Below are positions 16,123-23,371 of a stretch of 64,000 nt of DNA, in pieces. The DNA comes from Chryseobacterium gleum. Its GTDB lineage: Bacteria; Bacteroidota; Bacteroidia; Flavobacteriales; Weeksellaceae. Position numbers and translations under genes: made by a program. The notes under the pieces are model-generated. The model was given only the letters and a program-made list of their open reading frames with translations. It did not search any database and was not told the origin of the DNA. The stretch's first letter is position 1. Every line of letters starts with the position of its first letter. Location: NCBI RefSeq assembly GCF_900636535.1, contig NZ_LR134289.1, positions 1,860,001-1,924,000 on the forward strand. The letters are read 5' to 3'.

Positions 16123-18525
16123 TCACTTCTGAACGGTTTTATAACTCTCTATAAGCCTTATAAATTCTGACCGGTAGCCTTCTTCATCTTTATTTTTGCC
16201 TTGTTTAGCCAGATTTTCAATATCAGAAAGATCTTTCTTCGTAATCAGTTCTGAATTTCTGAGTACTAAGCCAAACCACGCTACGGAAGAAGCAAATTTA
16301 AAATCCGGACTTGCTGAAGATATTCTGTTATCAGAATTTTTAACTACCTGGGTTATTTCCCGGCTGGTATCTCCGTCAGGCTTTTTATATCTGAACTTTA
16401 TGGTTGCCAACTCATCTCCGAATCCTTTTGAAGAAGTGTTTTGGCTATATTTCAGATCACTTTCTTTAGGAGCAAAATCCGAATTTACATTTGCAGGAAT
16501 CACTTCATACAAAGCGGTAACAGTGTGTCCGCTTCCCAATTCTCCGGCATCTATTTTATCATTTGTAAAGTCTTCATTTTTCAGTTTTCTATTCTCGTAA
16601 CCAATCAGGCGGTATGATTTTACATATTCAGGATTAAATTCAATCTGAATTTTCATATCTTTGGCAATGGCATACATACTTCCTGCAAATTCTTTCCCCA
16701 GAAATTTATTGGCTTCCTGCATGTTATCGATATAGGCGTAATTTCCATTTCCCTTATCGGCAAGGGTTTCCAGGGTATTGTCTTTATAATTGCCCATTCC
16801 AAAACCCAGGCAGGTAAGAAAAACGCCGGACTTTCTTCTGTCCTCAATCAGCGTTTTAAGATCCGAGATAGAAGACGTTCCCACATTGAAATCTCCGTCT
16901 GTTGCGATAATGACACGATTATTACCCTCTTTTACAAAATTTTCCTGCGCCAGTTTATAAGCCAGTTCAATTCCTGCTCCTCCTGCGGTGCTTCCTCCAG
17001 CCTGAAGACGATCCAGAGCCTCAATAATTTTATCTTTTTCTCCGGCTGAAGTTGGCGGCAATACCATTCCTGCACTTCCTGCATAAACTACAATTCCGAC
17101 TTTATCTTTTGGTCTGAGCTGATTCAGCAAAACTTTAAAGGAAGATTTCAATAATGGTAATTTATTTTCATCACTCATTGATCCTGAAACGTCAATAAGG
17201 AACACCAGATTAGAGGCTGGCAATTTATCCATCGGAAGATTTTTTCCCTGAAGTCCTATTTTAAGTAATTTATGCTTAGGATTCCATGGGGCGTCACTGT
17301 ATTCTGTATTGATCGAAAAAGGATTTTCGTTTTTAGGCTGAGGATAATCATATTTAAAATAATTAACCATTTCTTCGATTCTCACGGCATTTTTATCGAC
17401 TACCTGACCATTATTGATCATTCTTCTTACATTGGAATAGGAAGCATTATCAACATCTATAGAAAAGGTAGACAAAGGCTGGTTTCGGGTTAGTTCAAAA
17501 GGATTTTCAACAAAAGCATCATAGCTTTCATTATTTTGAGTAACCGGTGTAATCTGCTGTTGTTTGTTAATTTCCTCCTGCAGCTTTTTCATTTTTTTTC
17601 TTTCTCTTCTGGAAAGATCTTTGGTAGTCACTACAATGACTCCATTGGCCCCCTTACTTCCATAGATTGCTGTAGCAGAATTTCCTTTCAGAATATTAAT
17701 ATTTTCAATTTTGTTAGGGTCTAATTTTCTGAAATCTTCATCTTTTGTTACCATTCCGTTCACAACATACAAACCTTTATTTTCCGGTTTTATAGACGCA
17801 GCTCCTCTGATCACTAACTGATTATTATTAATATATCCCGGAGCGATATTAATTCCCTGATTTCCTGTCCCATTGATCTGAATTCCCTGAACTGTTCCCT
17901 GCAATGAAGAATAAGCAGCAGGTTGTGGTGTTAAGTTGCTGACAGAGCTTGTAATGGTACTCGATGCTGTCACATCCTTTCTTTTAACCACTTTTGAATA
18001 TCCCATCACTACAACCTCTTCAATTTGTTTTGTTTGTAAGGTATCATTATATATTGGGGATAGAGGTGAAAGTATTCTATCGGGAGCTTGTATTGGTGGT
18101 ATATTGCAGGTAATTGGAGACTTGTATACATTCATTCCTATCACTGGTGAAGGCTTATGCGCCAAAGGAAGAGGTACAGATACAGACAATTCTTCTTTTC
18201 TGATATTCTCCTTGATAGTTCTGTCTATCTTTGCAATATCCGTTTTGTTAATCGGACCACTTGAACTTGTATTCTCTGCAATTACAGGTTGTAAAGGTTC
18301 TGCAGTCTCTTTTTTATTCATAAAGTAAAAAGCCCCAAGACCGATCATCAAACTTGCTGCAATACCATAAGGCAGCCAAAGAGATATAATTCTCTTTTTT
18401 TCTTCTTTTTTATCTAATTTATCTTCAATCTTTTCCCATACCTTCTCAAAACCAGGAAAAACTGTTGGTTCCTCTGAAAGCCTGGAAGCTTCATTGAATT
18501 GTTGATCTATATGATTATTTTCCAT
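16123..18525 (-). CDS. Anti-sigma-like stem fused to SusC-type plug and YfbK-like VWA domain
   Basis: 800 residues with an unusual order. Residues 1-46 are a short cytoplasmic stretch (VFPGFEKVWEKIEDKLDKKEEKK) like Bacteroidota anti-sigma factors. Residues 47-69 form one membrane span. After a Pro-rich linker, residues 168-302 are a TonB plug of SusC type (IEEVVVMGYSKVVKRKDVTAS, QLVIRGAAS, LYVVNGMV, IENINILKGNSATAIYGSKGANGVIVVTT). Residues 304-328 are a charged helix. From 340 on the protein is YfbK-VWA with the MIDAS motif DVSGS. It starts 12 bp after the ECF sigma gene. A role as membrane-bound sensor controlling that sigma factor is inferred from order and topology. Confidence 0.88.
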   Translation of the reverse strand: MENNHIDQQFNEASRLSEEPTVFPGFEKVWEKIEDKLDKKEEKKRIISLWLPYGIAASLMIGLGAFYFMNKKETAEPLQPVIAENTSSSGPINKTDIAKIDRTIKENIRKEELSVSVPLPLAHKPSPVIGMNVYKSPITCNIPPIQAPDRILSPLSPIYNDTLQTKQIEEVVVMGYSKVVKRKDVTASSTITSSVSNLTPQPAAYSSLQGTVQGIQINGTGNQGINIAPGYINNNQLVIRGAASIKPENKGLYVVNGMVTKDEDFRKLDPNKIENINILKGNSATAIYGSKGANGVIVVTTKDLSRRERKKMKKLQEEINKQQQITPVTQNNESYDAFVENPFELTRNQPLSTFSIDVDNASYSNVRRMINNGQVVDKNAVRIEEMVNYFKYDYPQPKNENPFSINTEYSDAPWNPKHKLLKIGLQGKNLPMDKLPASNLVFLIDVSGSMSDENKLPLLKSSFKVLLNQLRPKDKVGIVVYAGSAGMVLPPTSAGEKDKIIEALDRLQAGGSTAGGAGIELAYKLAQENFVKEGNNRVIIATDGDFNVGTSSISDLKTLIEDRRKSGVFLTCLGFGMGNYKDNTLETLADKGNGNYAYIDNMQEANKFLGKEFAGSMYAIAKDMKIQIEFNPEYVKSYRLIGYENRKLKNEDFTNDKIDAGELGSGHTVTALYEVIPANVNSDFAPKESDLKYSQNTSSKGFGDELATIKFRYKKPDGDTSREITQVVKNSDNRISSASPDFKFASSVAWFGLVLRNSELITKKDLSDIENLAKQGKNKDEEGYRSEFIRLIESYKTVQK

Positions 18526-18537
18526 TGTCTTAAAAGT

Positions 18538-19056
18538 TTAAATGTTTTGATTTGCTAAAAGTTCCTGCAGTTTCTTCCGTGCAAAATTGAGCTGGGATTT
18601 TGAGGTCCCCTCACTGATGGAAAGCATGGTGGCTATTTCCTTATGAGGATATCCCTCAATAGCAAAAAGATTAAAAATCGCTCTGCAGCCTTCGGGGAGA
18701 AAGTTGAGTAAACTTAAAATATCTTTTTCCAGAGAAAGGTTATCTGCATTACCTTCAGAATGATCAATGTAATTTTCTTCTATAGAAATCAAGAGTTCTT
18801 TATTGGATCTTAATTTCTGCAGACATTCATTCACTGCAATTTTTCTCGCCCAGGCCTCAAAAGTATCGGGATTATGAAGCTGGGTAATTTTCGTAAAGAT
18901 TTTATAGAATGTATCTGCCAATACTTCTTCTATATCTTCATCGTTTTTCAGATAACGTCTGCAGACCGCGTACAGCCTACCCGCCATTTTCTCGTAAACT
19001 TTCCGCTGTGCATTGCGATCGCTACGCTGGCATTCTAATAATAATTCTCGTTCCAT
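18538..19056 (-). CDS. ECF-family RNA polymerase sigma factor
   Basis: 172 residues. Region 2 is seen in RKVYEKMAGRLYAVCRRYLKNDEDIEEVLADTFYKIFTKITQ and AWARKIAVNECLQKLR. Region 4 is seen in LNFLPEGCRAIFNLFAIEGYPHKEIATMLSISEGTSKSQLNFARKKLQELL, a normal HTH. The length is typical for group 4 (ECF) sigma factors of Bacteroidota. It is first in a run with the stem-plug-VWA fusion and the TSP3-VWA lipoprotein, and is divergent from the C1 peptidase gene across a 172-bp gap. It probably controls its own cluster, which is inference. Confidence 0.93.
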   Translation of the reverse strand: MERELLLECQRSDRNAQRKVYEKMAGRLYAVCRRYLKNDEDIEEVLADTFYKIFTKITQLHNPDTFEAWARKIAVNECLQKLRSNKELLISIEENYIDHSEGNADNLSLEKDILSLLNFLPEGCRAIFNLFAIEGYPHKEIATMLSISEGTSKSQLNFARKKLQELLANQNI

Positions 19057-19228
19057 AGTCAGGAGTTATATAAGTATAGATGCAGAAACTTTGGTGAGGG
19101 TTGGAAACATAATCTTTTTTTGGGCAAAAAGGTAAAAAAGACAATTTGCAAATGAATATTTTCTCTTTTTACCCTGTAACAAATCTCTATTATCAACGAC
19201 TCTTAATATAAATAATCTTTTTATAGTA

Positions 19229-20431
19229 ATGAAAAATGCCAAAATTGCATCATTACTTTTTGTTTTGTCTGCAGGAAGTATGATGTTTGCCCAAGATGAC
19301 TTAATCAACAAGTTAAAAAACAACCAATCACAAAATGCTAATTTTCAGTTCACAACGTTAAAAGACGTGGGTGCAACTTCTGTAAAGAACCAAGGTTCAT
19401 CAGGAACCTGCTGGAGCTACTCAGGAAACTCTTTCCTTGAATCTGAAATGCAGAGAATGGGCAAAAAACCCGTAGATCTTGCTGAAATCTTTACAGCAAG
19501 AAACTCTTACCACGATAAAGCAAAATTATATGTTTTGAATAATGGTGCTATCAGCTGGGGTGACGGAGGAGAACTTCACGATGTAATCAATATGTACAAA
19601 AAGTACGGAGCCGTTCCTCAGGATGTTTACACGGGATTAAAAGCAGGACAGACTACCAACAACTTCAAGGAAATGCAGGGGAAGCTGAAGCCGGTTCTTG
19701 ACAGCCTTGTTCAGTCTTCTTCAAAAGGAAAACTGACTGATAACTGGATGGATTCTGTAGATGCCATTCTTGATGAGTATTTAGGAAAAGTACCTGCCAA
19801 CTTCACCTATGAAGGGAAAAACTATACTCCGAAAACATTTGCTAAAGAAGTTGTAGGAATCAATCCTGAAGATTATGTGGAATTATCTTCTTACAAGGAT
19901 TACCCATATTTCCAGAAATTTGTAGTTCCGATTCCTGATAACTGGAGTCATGATTCTGACTGGAATGTTCCGATGAAAGATCTTACAGCAATAATTGACA
20001 ATGCCGTAAATAAAGGATATTCTGTTGGTTGGGCAACTGACGTTTCCGAGCCTTACTTCTCTTATAAAAATGGTGTAGCTTACGTTCCGGATATGGATCT
20101 TGACCAAATTACTGCAGAGAATAAGCAGACTTTGTTTACAGAGCCTAAAAAAGATAAAACAATTACTGAAGACATGCGTCAGAAAGCGCTTAACAACCTT
20201 TCTACAACGGATGATCATGGTATGCATATCGTAGGACTGGCAAAAGATCAGACAGGTAAAGAATATTATATGGTGAAGAATTCATGGGGAGTAACCAATG
20301 ATTTCGCAGGGTATATTTACGTAACAAGACCTTATGTCGAATACAAATCAACAGCAATCCTTGTTCACAAGAATGCTATTCCGAAAAACATTCTGAAGCA
20401 ATTAAAGCCAACTAAGAATATTGGTTTATAA
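19229..20431 (+). CDS. Secreted C1-family cysteine peptidase (bleomycin hydrolase/aminopeptidase C-like)
   Basis: 400 residues with signal peptide MKNAKIASLLFVLSAGSMMFAQ. Papain-fold catalytic parts are visible: VKNQGSSGTCWSYSG (oxyanion Gln55, nucleophile Cys61), a late His in DDHGMHIVG and Asn in YMVKNSWG. The long insert between Cys and His, and the DHGM form of the usual HAM, resemble the bleomycin hydrolase branch. Unlike the cytosolic enzymes of that branch it has an export signal, so it acts in the periplasm or outside the cell. It ends in a strong terminator. Confidence 0.92.
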   Translation: MKNAKIASLLFVLSAGSMMFAQDDLINKLKNNQSQNANFQFTTLKDVGATSVKNQGSSGTCWSYSGNSFLESEMQRMGKKPVDLAEIFTARNSYHDKAKLYVLNNGAISWGDGGELHDVINMYKKYGAVPQDVYTGLKAGQTTNNFKEMQGKLKPVLDSLVQSSSKGKLTDNWMDSVDAILDEYLGKVPANFTYEGKNYTPKTFAKEVVGINPEDYVELSSYKDYPYFQKFVVPIPDNWSHDSDWNVPMKDLTAIIDNAVNKGYSVGWATDVSEPYFSYKNGVAYVPDMDLDQITAENKQTLFTEPKKDKTITEDMRQKALNNLSTTDDHGMHIVGLAKDQTGKEYYMVKNSWGVTNDFAGYIYVTRPYVEYKSTAILVHKNAIPKNILKQLKPTKNIGL

Positions 20432-20483
20432 GAAAATCATTTCTGCCATTTTACGGGCAGTTTTAGATATTTAAATCTGTTAA

Positions 20484-20520
20484 AAACCCGCTTATGGAAA
20501 TTCTGTGAGCGGGTTTATTT
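20484..20520 (+). terminator. Terminator of the C1 peptidase gene
   Basis: AAACCCGCT (20484-20492), a 15-nt loop, AGCGGGTTT (20508-20516), then TATTTTAT. Confidence 0.8.
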
Positions 20521-20569
20521 TATCCTGTCATATTTAAATAATGCATTTTACATTTTTAAACGTAAAGTG

Positions 20570-20599
20570 TTGTTCCGTTTTCAAAAAATATTATATTTG
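20570..20599 (+). promoter_or_regulatory. Flavobacterial promoter of the GG-leader peptide genes
   Basis: TTG at 20570-20572, a 19-nt spacer and TATATTTG at 20592-20599 match the Bacteroidota -33/-7 consensus. The first peptide ATG follows 23 bp downstream. Confidence 0.75.
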
Positions 20600-20622
20600 T
20601 GTAAATCAACAAATTATTACAT

Positions 20623-20781
20623 ATGAAAAATCTAAGAAAATTATTAAAATCAGAATTAAAAAAAATTAATGGTGGAAATGCTCCTGACTGTCCGGGAGGA
20701 ACTACAGCTTGCTACATTCCTGGCAGCAATGGAATTCCGCCTCGCTGGAAATGTGTTCCGGATACGATGGAATGTCCTTAA
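20623..20781 (+). CDS. Double-glycine leader peptide, bacteriocin-like, four cysteines
   Basis: 52 residues. The leader MKNLRKLLKSELKKINGG is amphipathic and ends in GG at 17-18, the site used by C39-peptidase ABC exporters. The predicted mature part of 34 residues starts NAPDCPGG and has cysteines at 23, 30, 44 and 51. It closely resembles the peptide encoded just downstream, with all four cysteines at the same positions. Chryseobacterium genomes carry families of such short GG peptides annotated as bacteriocin-like. No C39 transporter, immunity or modification gene is nearby in this window. The start is supported by a matching promoter. Confidence 0.82.
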   Translation: MKNLRKLLKSELKKINGGNAPDCPGGTTACYIPGSNGIPPRWKCVPDTMECP

Positions 20782-20848
20782 AATTGATTGACTTATTTTT
20801 CAATCAATATTAATCTGAATAAGACTTATAATCAATAAATTATTAAAC

Positions 20849-21010
20849 ATGGAAAATTTAAAAAAATTGTCAAAAACTGATTTAAAAAAAGTTAAAGGAG
20901 GAAACGCTCCGGTTTGTGAACCAGGTTTTATTGCATGCCGTCACAGAGCTGAAAATGATATTCCTGCATATTGGACATGTGAACCTTCAGAAACAGGATG
21001 CAGATTTTAA
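20849..21010 (+). CDS. Double-glycine leader peptide, second tandem copy
   Basis: 53 residues. Leader MENLKKLSKTDLKKVKGG, then a mature part starting NAPVCEPG with cysteines at 23, 30, 44 and 51, identical in position to the first copy. NAP after GG, C-x6-C, a Pro-aromatic pair before the third Cys (P-x-x-W/YW) and C-x6-C are conserved, while the residues between differ, a pattern of duplication with selection on the cysteine frame. It is probably co-transcribed with the first copy (67-bp gap) and ends at a strong terminator. Confidence 0.82.
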   Translation: MENLKKLSKTDLKKVKGGNAPVCEPGFIACRHRAENDIPAYWTCEPSETGCRF

Positions 21011-21057
21011 CTAGGTAAAAATACCCTTCAAATCTAAGATTGTTTTTAGAGCATAAA

Positions 21058-21092
21058 AACCCGATTTCAGAAGTTCTGAAATCGGGTTCTTT
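21058..21092 (+). terminator. Terminator after the GG-peptide pair
   Basis: A perfect 13-bp stem AACCCGATTTCAG / CTGAAATCGGGTT with a 5-nt loop, followed by CTTTAAT. Confidence 0.85.
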
Positions 21093-21235
21093 AATAAATA
21101 GGTGAAAATTAAATATAAAATAAAGTGAATTATGCTGATTTAATACCAGGTTGAGTCGATAATTCTGTCCTGCTAGCCAAAAAATTATGCTGTTAAAAAT
21201 TGACAAGCAAAACGAAACATCATTCCTTATTGATA

Positions 21236-22297
21236 TTAAAATAAAACGCTCATACTTTCTGCTGAGAAATCAAGAAGAGCCTCTGTATTTCCTTCTTTGA
21301 TCTTCTGTACCCATTGGTAATCCTGAAGAATAGCTCTTCCTACGGCAACAAGATCGAATTCCTCATTATCCAGCCTTCTGATCAGCTCTGTAAGATCTGA
21401 TTTTTCTGTTCCCTGCCCTGCAAAAGCATTAAGAAAATCTCCGTTTAAACCAACCGAACCTACTGTAATGGTTGGCTGTCCGGTAATTTTTTTAGCCCAA
21501 CCGGCAAAGTTTAAGTCAGAACTTTCAAATTCAGGTTCCCAGAAACGACGCTGTGAACAGTGGAAAATATCCACACCAGCTTCTTTTAATGGTAATAACC
21601 ATTCTTCCATTTCGTTTGGAGTGAATGCCAGTCTGGTTTTATAATCCTGCTGTTTCCACTGTGAAAGACGGATGATAATGGTAAAGTCTTCTCCTACTGC
21701 TGCTCTGATCGCCTTAACCACATCAATAGCAAATCTGCTTCTTTCTTTTAGTGTTTTACCACCATACTCATCTGTTCTTGTATTGGTTACTTCCCAGAAG
21801 AACTGGTCGATCAAATATCCGTGAGCCCCATGAATTTCAACACAATCAAAACCAAGATCTTTTGCGGATTTTGCAGACGCGGCAAACTGTGTAATGGTAT
21901 CCTGAATATCTTCGATGGTCATTGTAGAAGCTTTTTCCATAGGAACCAGAGGATAATCTTCAGACATTCTTGTATCTCCTACGTGCCAGATCTGAGGTCC
22001 CATTTTGCCTCCGTTATGATGTACAGTATCGATTACATTTTTCCAGCCGTTTAAAGCTTCTGTTCCATAGAAATCCGGAATATTCTGCATATTCTTTGAT
22101 CCCGGTCTGTTGATCACAGTTCCTTCAGAAAGAATCAATCCAACCTCTGAAGCAGCTCTTCTTCCGTAATAATCTGCAATATTCTGCGTAGGAACTCCAT
22201 TGTCAGACTGTGCTCTGGTCATAGGAGCCATTACGATTCTATTCTTAAGCTGTAGATTTTTATATTGAAACGGTTTAAATAATGATGATGTGTTCAT
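21236..22297 (-). CDS. Old yellow enzyme family alkene reductase (NADH:flavin oxidoreductase)
   Basis: 353 residues. It starts SLFKPFQYKNLQLKNRIVMAPMTRAQSDNGVPT, the FMN-binding start of OYE proteins. GPQIWHVGDTRM holds the region usually containing the substrate-binding His. DCVEIHGAHGYLIDQFF and NTRTDEYGG are family signatures, followed by EDFTIIIRLSQW and FDLVAVGRAILQDYQWVQK. The enzyme reduces activated C=C bonds with FMN and NAD(P)H, and often acts on quinones or electrophiles. It is divergent from an HxlR regulator, which probably controls it. Confidence 0.93.
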   Translation of the reverse strand: MNTSSLFKPFQYKNLQLKNRIVMAPMTRAQSDNGVPTQNIADYYGRRAASEVGLILSEGTVINRPGSKNMQNIPDFYGTEALNGWKNVIDTVHHNGGKMGPQIWHVGDTRMSEDYPLVPMEKASTMTIEDIQDTITQFAASAKSAKDLGFDCVEIHGAHGYLIDQFFWEVTNTRTDEYGGKTLKERSRFAIDVVKAIRAAVGEDFTIIIRLSQWKQQDYKTRLAFTPNEMEEWLLPLKEAGVDIFHCSQRRFWEPEFESSDLNFAGWAKKITGQPTITVGSVGLNGDFLNAFAGQGTEKSDLTELIRRLDNEEFDLVAVGRAILQDYQWVQKIKEGNTEALLDFSAESMSVLF

Positions 22298-22320
22298 ATT
22301 TAAATTTATATTTTATAATT

Positions 22321-22416
22321 GTTACACAAAGTAACTAATAATAGTTCACTTTTGTATCTTTTATTAAAAAATAGTGGTAACTTCGCAGTAACTTACATTA
22401 GTAACATCAAAGTAAC
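22321..22416. promoter_or_regulatory. Cluster of GTAAC half-sites between alkene reductase and HxlR genes
   Basis: One inverted pair, GTTAC-N5-GTAAC (22321-22335), and two direct pairs of GTAAC at 22377/22388 and 22401/22412, each 11 bp apart, about one helical turn. Six copies of a 5-mer in 96 bp of a divergent promoter region is a strong sign of an operator for the HxlR protein. Binding itself is inferred. Confidence 0.65.
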
Positions 22417-22462
22417 ATATGAAACATCATCTCATATGTCTTTTTAAAATAAAGATCTCTCT

Positions 22463-22855
22463 ATGAAAAAGAATGAATTAATGCAATACAGCTGCCCTCT
22501 TGGGAAGGCAATGGCCGCTTTGGGAAGTAAATGGAAGCCTATTATTGTTCTGGTGATTAAAGACAGGAAGTTGCGTTTTGGAGAACTGGCAGTACGCATT
22601 AATGTCATTTCCAGGAAGGTATTGACCGATCAGCTTAGAGAAATGGAAACTGATGGACTTGTGATTCGTGAAGAGTTTAAAGAACTTCCTCCGCGTGTGG
22701 AATATTCACTTACAGAAAAAGGGCTGGCTTTGCTGCCTATTCTCTATTTGCTGGAAGAATGGGAAGCAAAATATCAGGTGAAGGGATCACATGATGACAA
22801 AGATTGTGTATTTTTAAATGAAAATGTGAAAAATAAGAAGGCGGTCAATGTTTGA
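22463..22855 (+). CDS. HxlR-family transcriptional regulator
   Basis: 130 residues. YSCPLGKAMAALGSKWKPIIVLVI carries the N-terminal Cys-Pro that senses electrophiles or oxidation in YodB/QorR-type regulators. LRFGELAVRINVISRKVLTDQLREMETDGLVIREEFKELPPRVEYSLTEKG is the winged helix typical of HxlR proteins. A second Cys lies in a charged tail (DDKDCVFL). Being divergent from an OYE reductase, with GTAAC repeats between, it is a probable quinone or electrophile sensor for that gene. Confidence 0.93.
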   Translation: MKKNELMQYSCPLGKAMAALGSKWKPIIVLVIKDRKLRFGELAVRINVISRKVLTDQLREMETDGLVIREEFKELPPRVEYSLTEKGLALLPILYLLEEWEAKYQVKGSHDDKDCVFLNENVKNKKAVNV

Positions 22856-22893
22856 TAGCTTTTTGCTTTTTAAAACAATACTGAAAATCATTT

Positions 22894-23181
22894 CTAATTA
22901 TCCGGCTTACTTTTTATAAATAAGGATAAAACAAAAAATGTGCTTAAAAACATCATAAACTGAATCAGTAAAATAGGCCATATACTGGGATCAGTATATC
23001 TGCAGACAAAACTCAAAACTGACACAGGAAATGTTATCAGCAAGGCATATAAAGTCCATTCACCGTATAATGGATCACTGCCGTAAGCTGAACATACTGC
23101 TAATGTTCCGGTTACTACATACAGTATCGAAATAATGAGTGCCCATTTTCTGGACTTCAAAAATGAAGTTATTTTTTTCAT
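22894..23181 (-). CDS. Small membrane protein of unknown function
   Basis: 95 residues with three hydrophobic spans (about 13-32, 45-60 and 69-89) and a charged N-terminus (MKKITSFLKSRKW). No family is recognised. It is convergent with the HxlR gene. Codon use is in line with its neighbours. Confidence 0.6.
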   Translation of the reverse strand: MKKITSFLKSRKWALIISILYVVTGTLAVCSAYGSDPLYGEWTLYALLITFPVSVLSFVCRYTDPSIWPILLIQFMMFLSTFFVLSLFIKSKPDN

Positions 23182-23321
23182 TTTTTTTATTTATATAATT
23201 GAGCACTTTCGAAAAGGTAAGTATATCACCAAAAAGTAAATATATAAGTTCTGAAATCTTTCTGATACAAATTTGCAAAAAAATTCATTATAAATTACTT
23301 TGGCTGAAGAGGCTAACAAAC

Positions 23322-23350
23322 AAAAACCGCTCCCAAAAGGAAGCGGTTTT
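23322..23350. terminator. Terminator of the E1 dehydrogenase gene
   Basis: AAAACCGC-TCC and GGA-AGCGGTTTT form a near-perfect stem around CAAAA with one bulged T. A and T tracts on both sides allow use from either strand. Confidence 0.75.
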
Positions 23351-23371
23351 AAAATTTATCTGAAATCCCAA

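Noticed and set aside
20928..21206. A 92-residue minus-strand ORF over the second GG peptide and its terminator
   Set aside because: It crosses a strong terminator hairpin, overlaps the better-supported GG peptide and has no family match.
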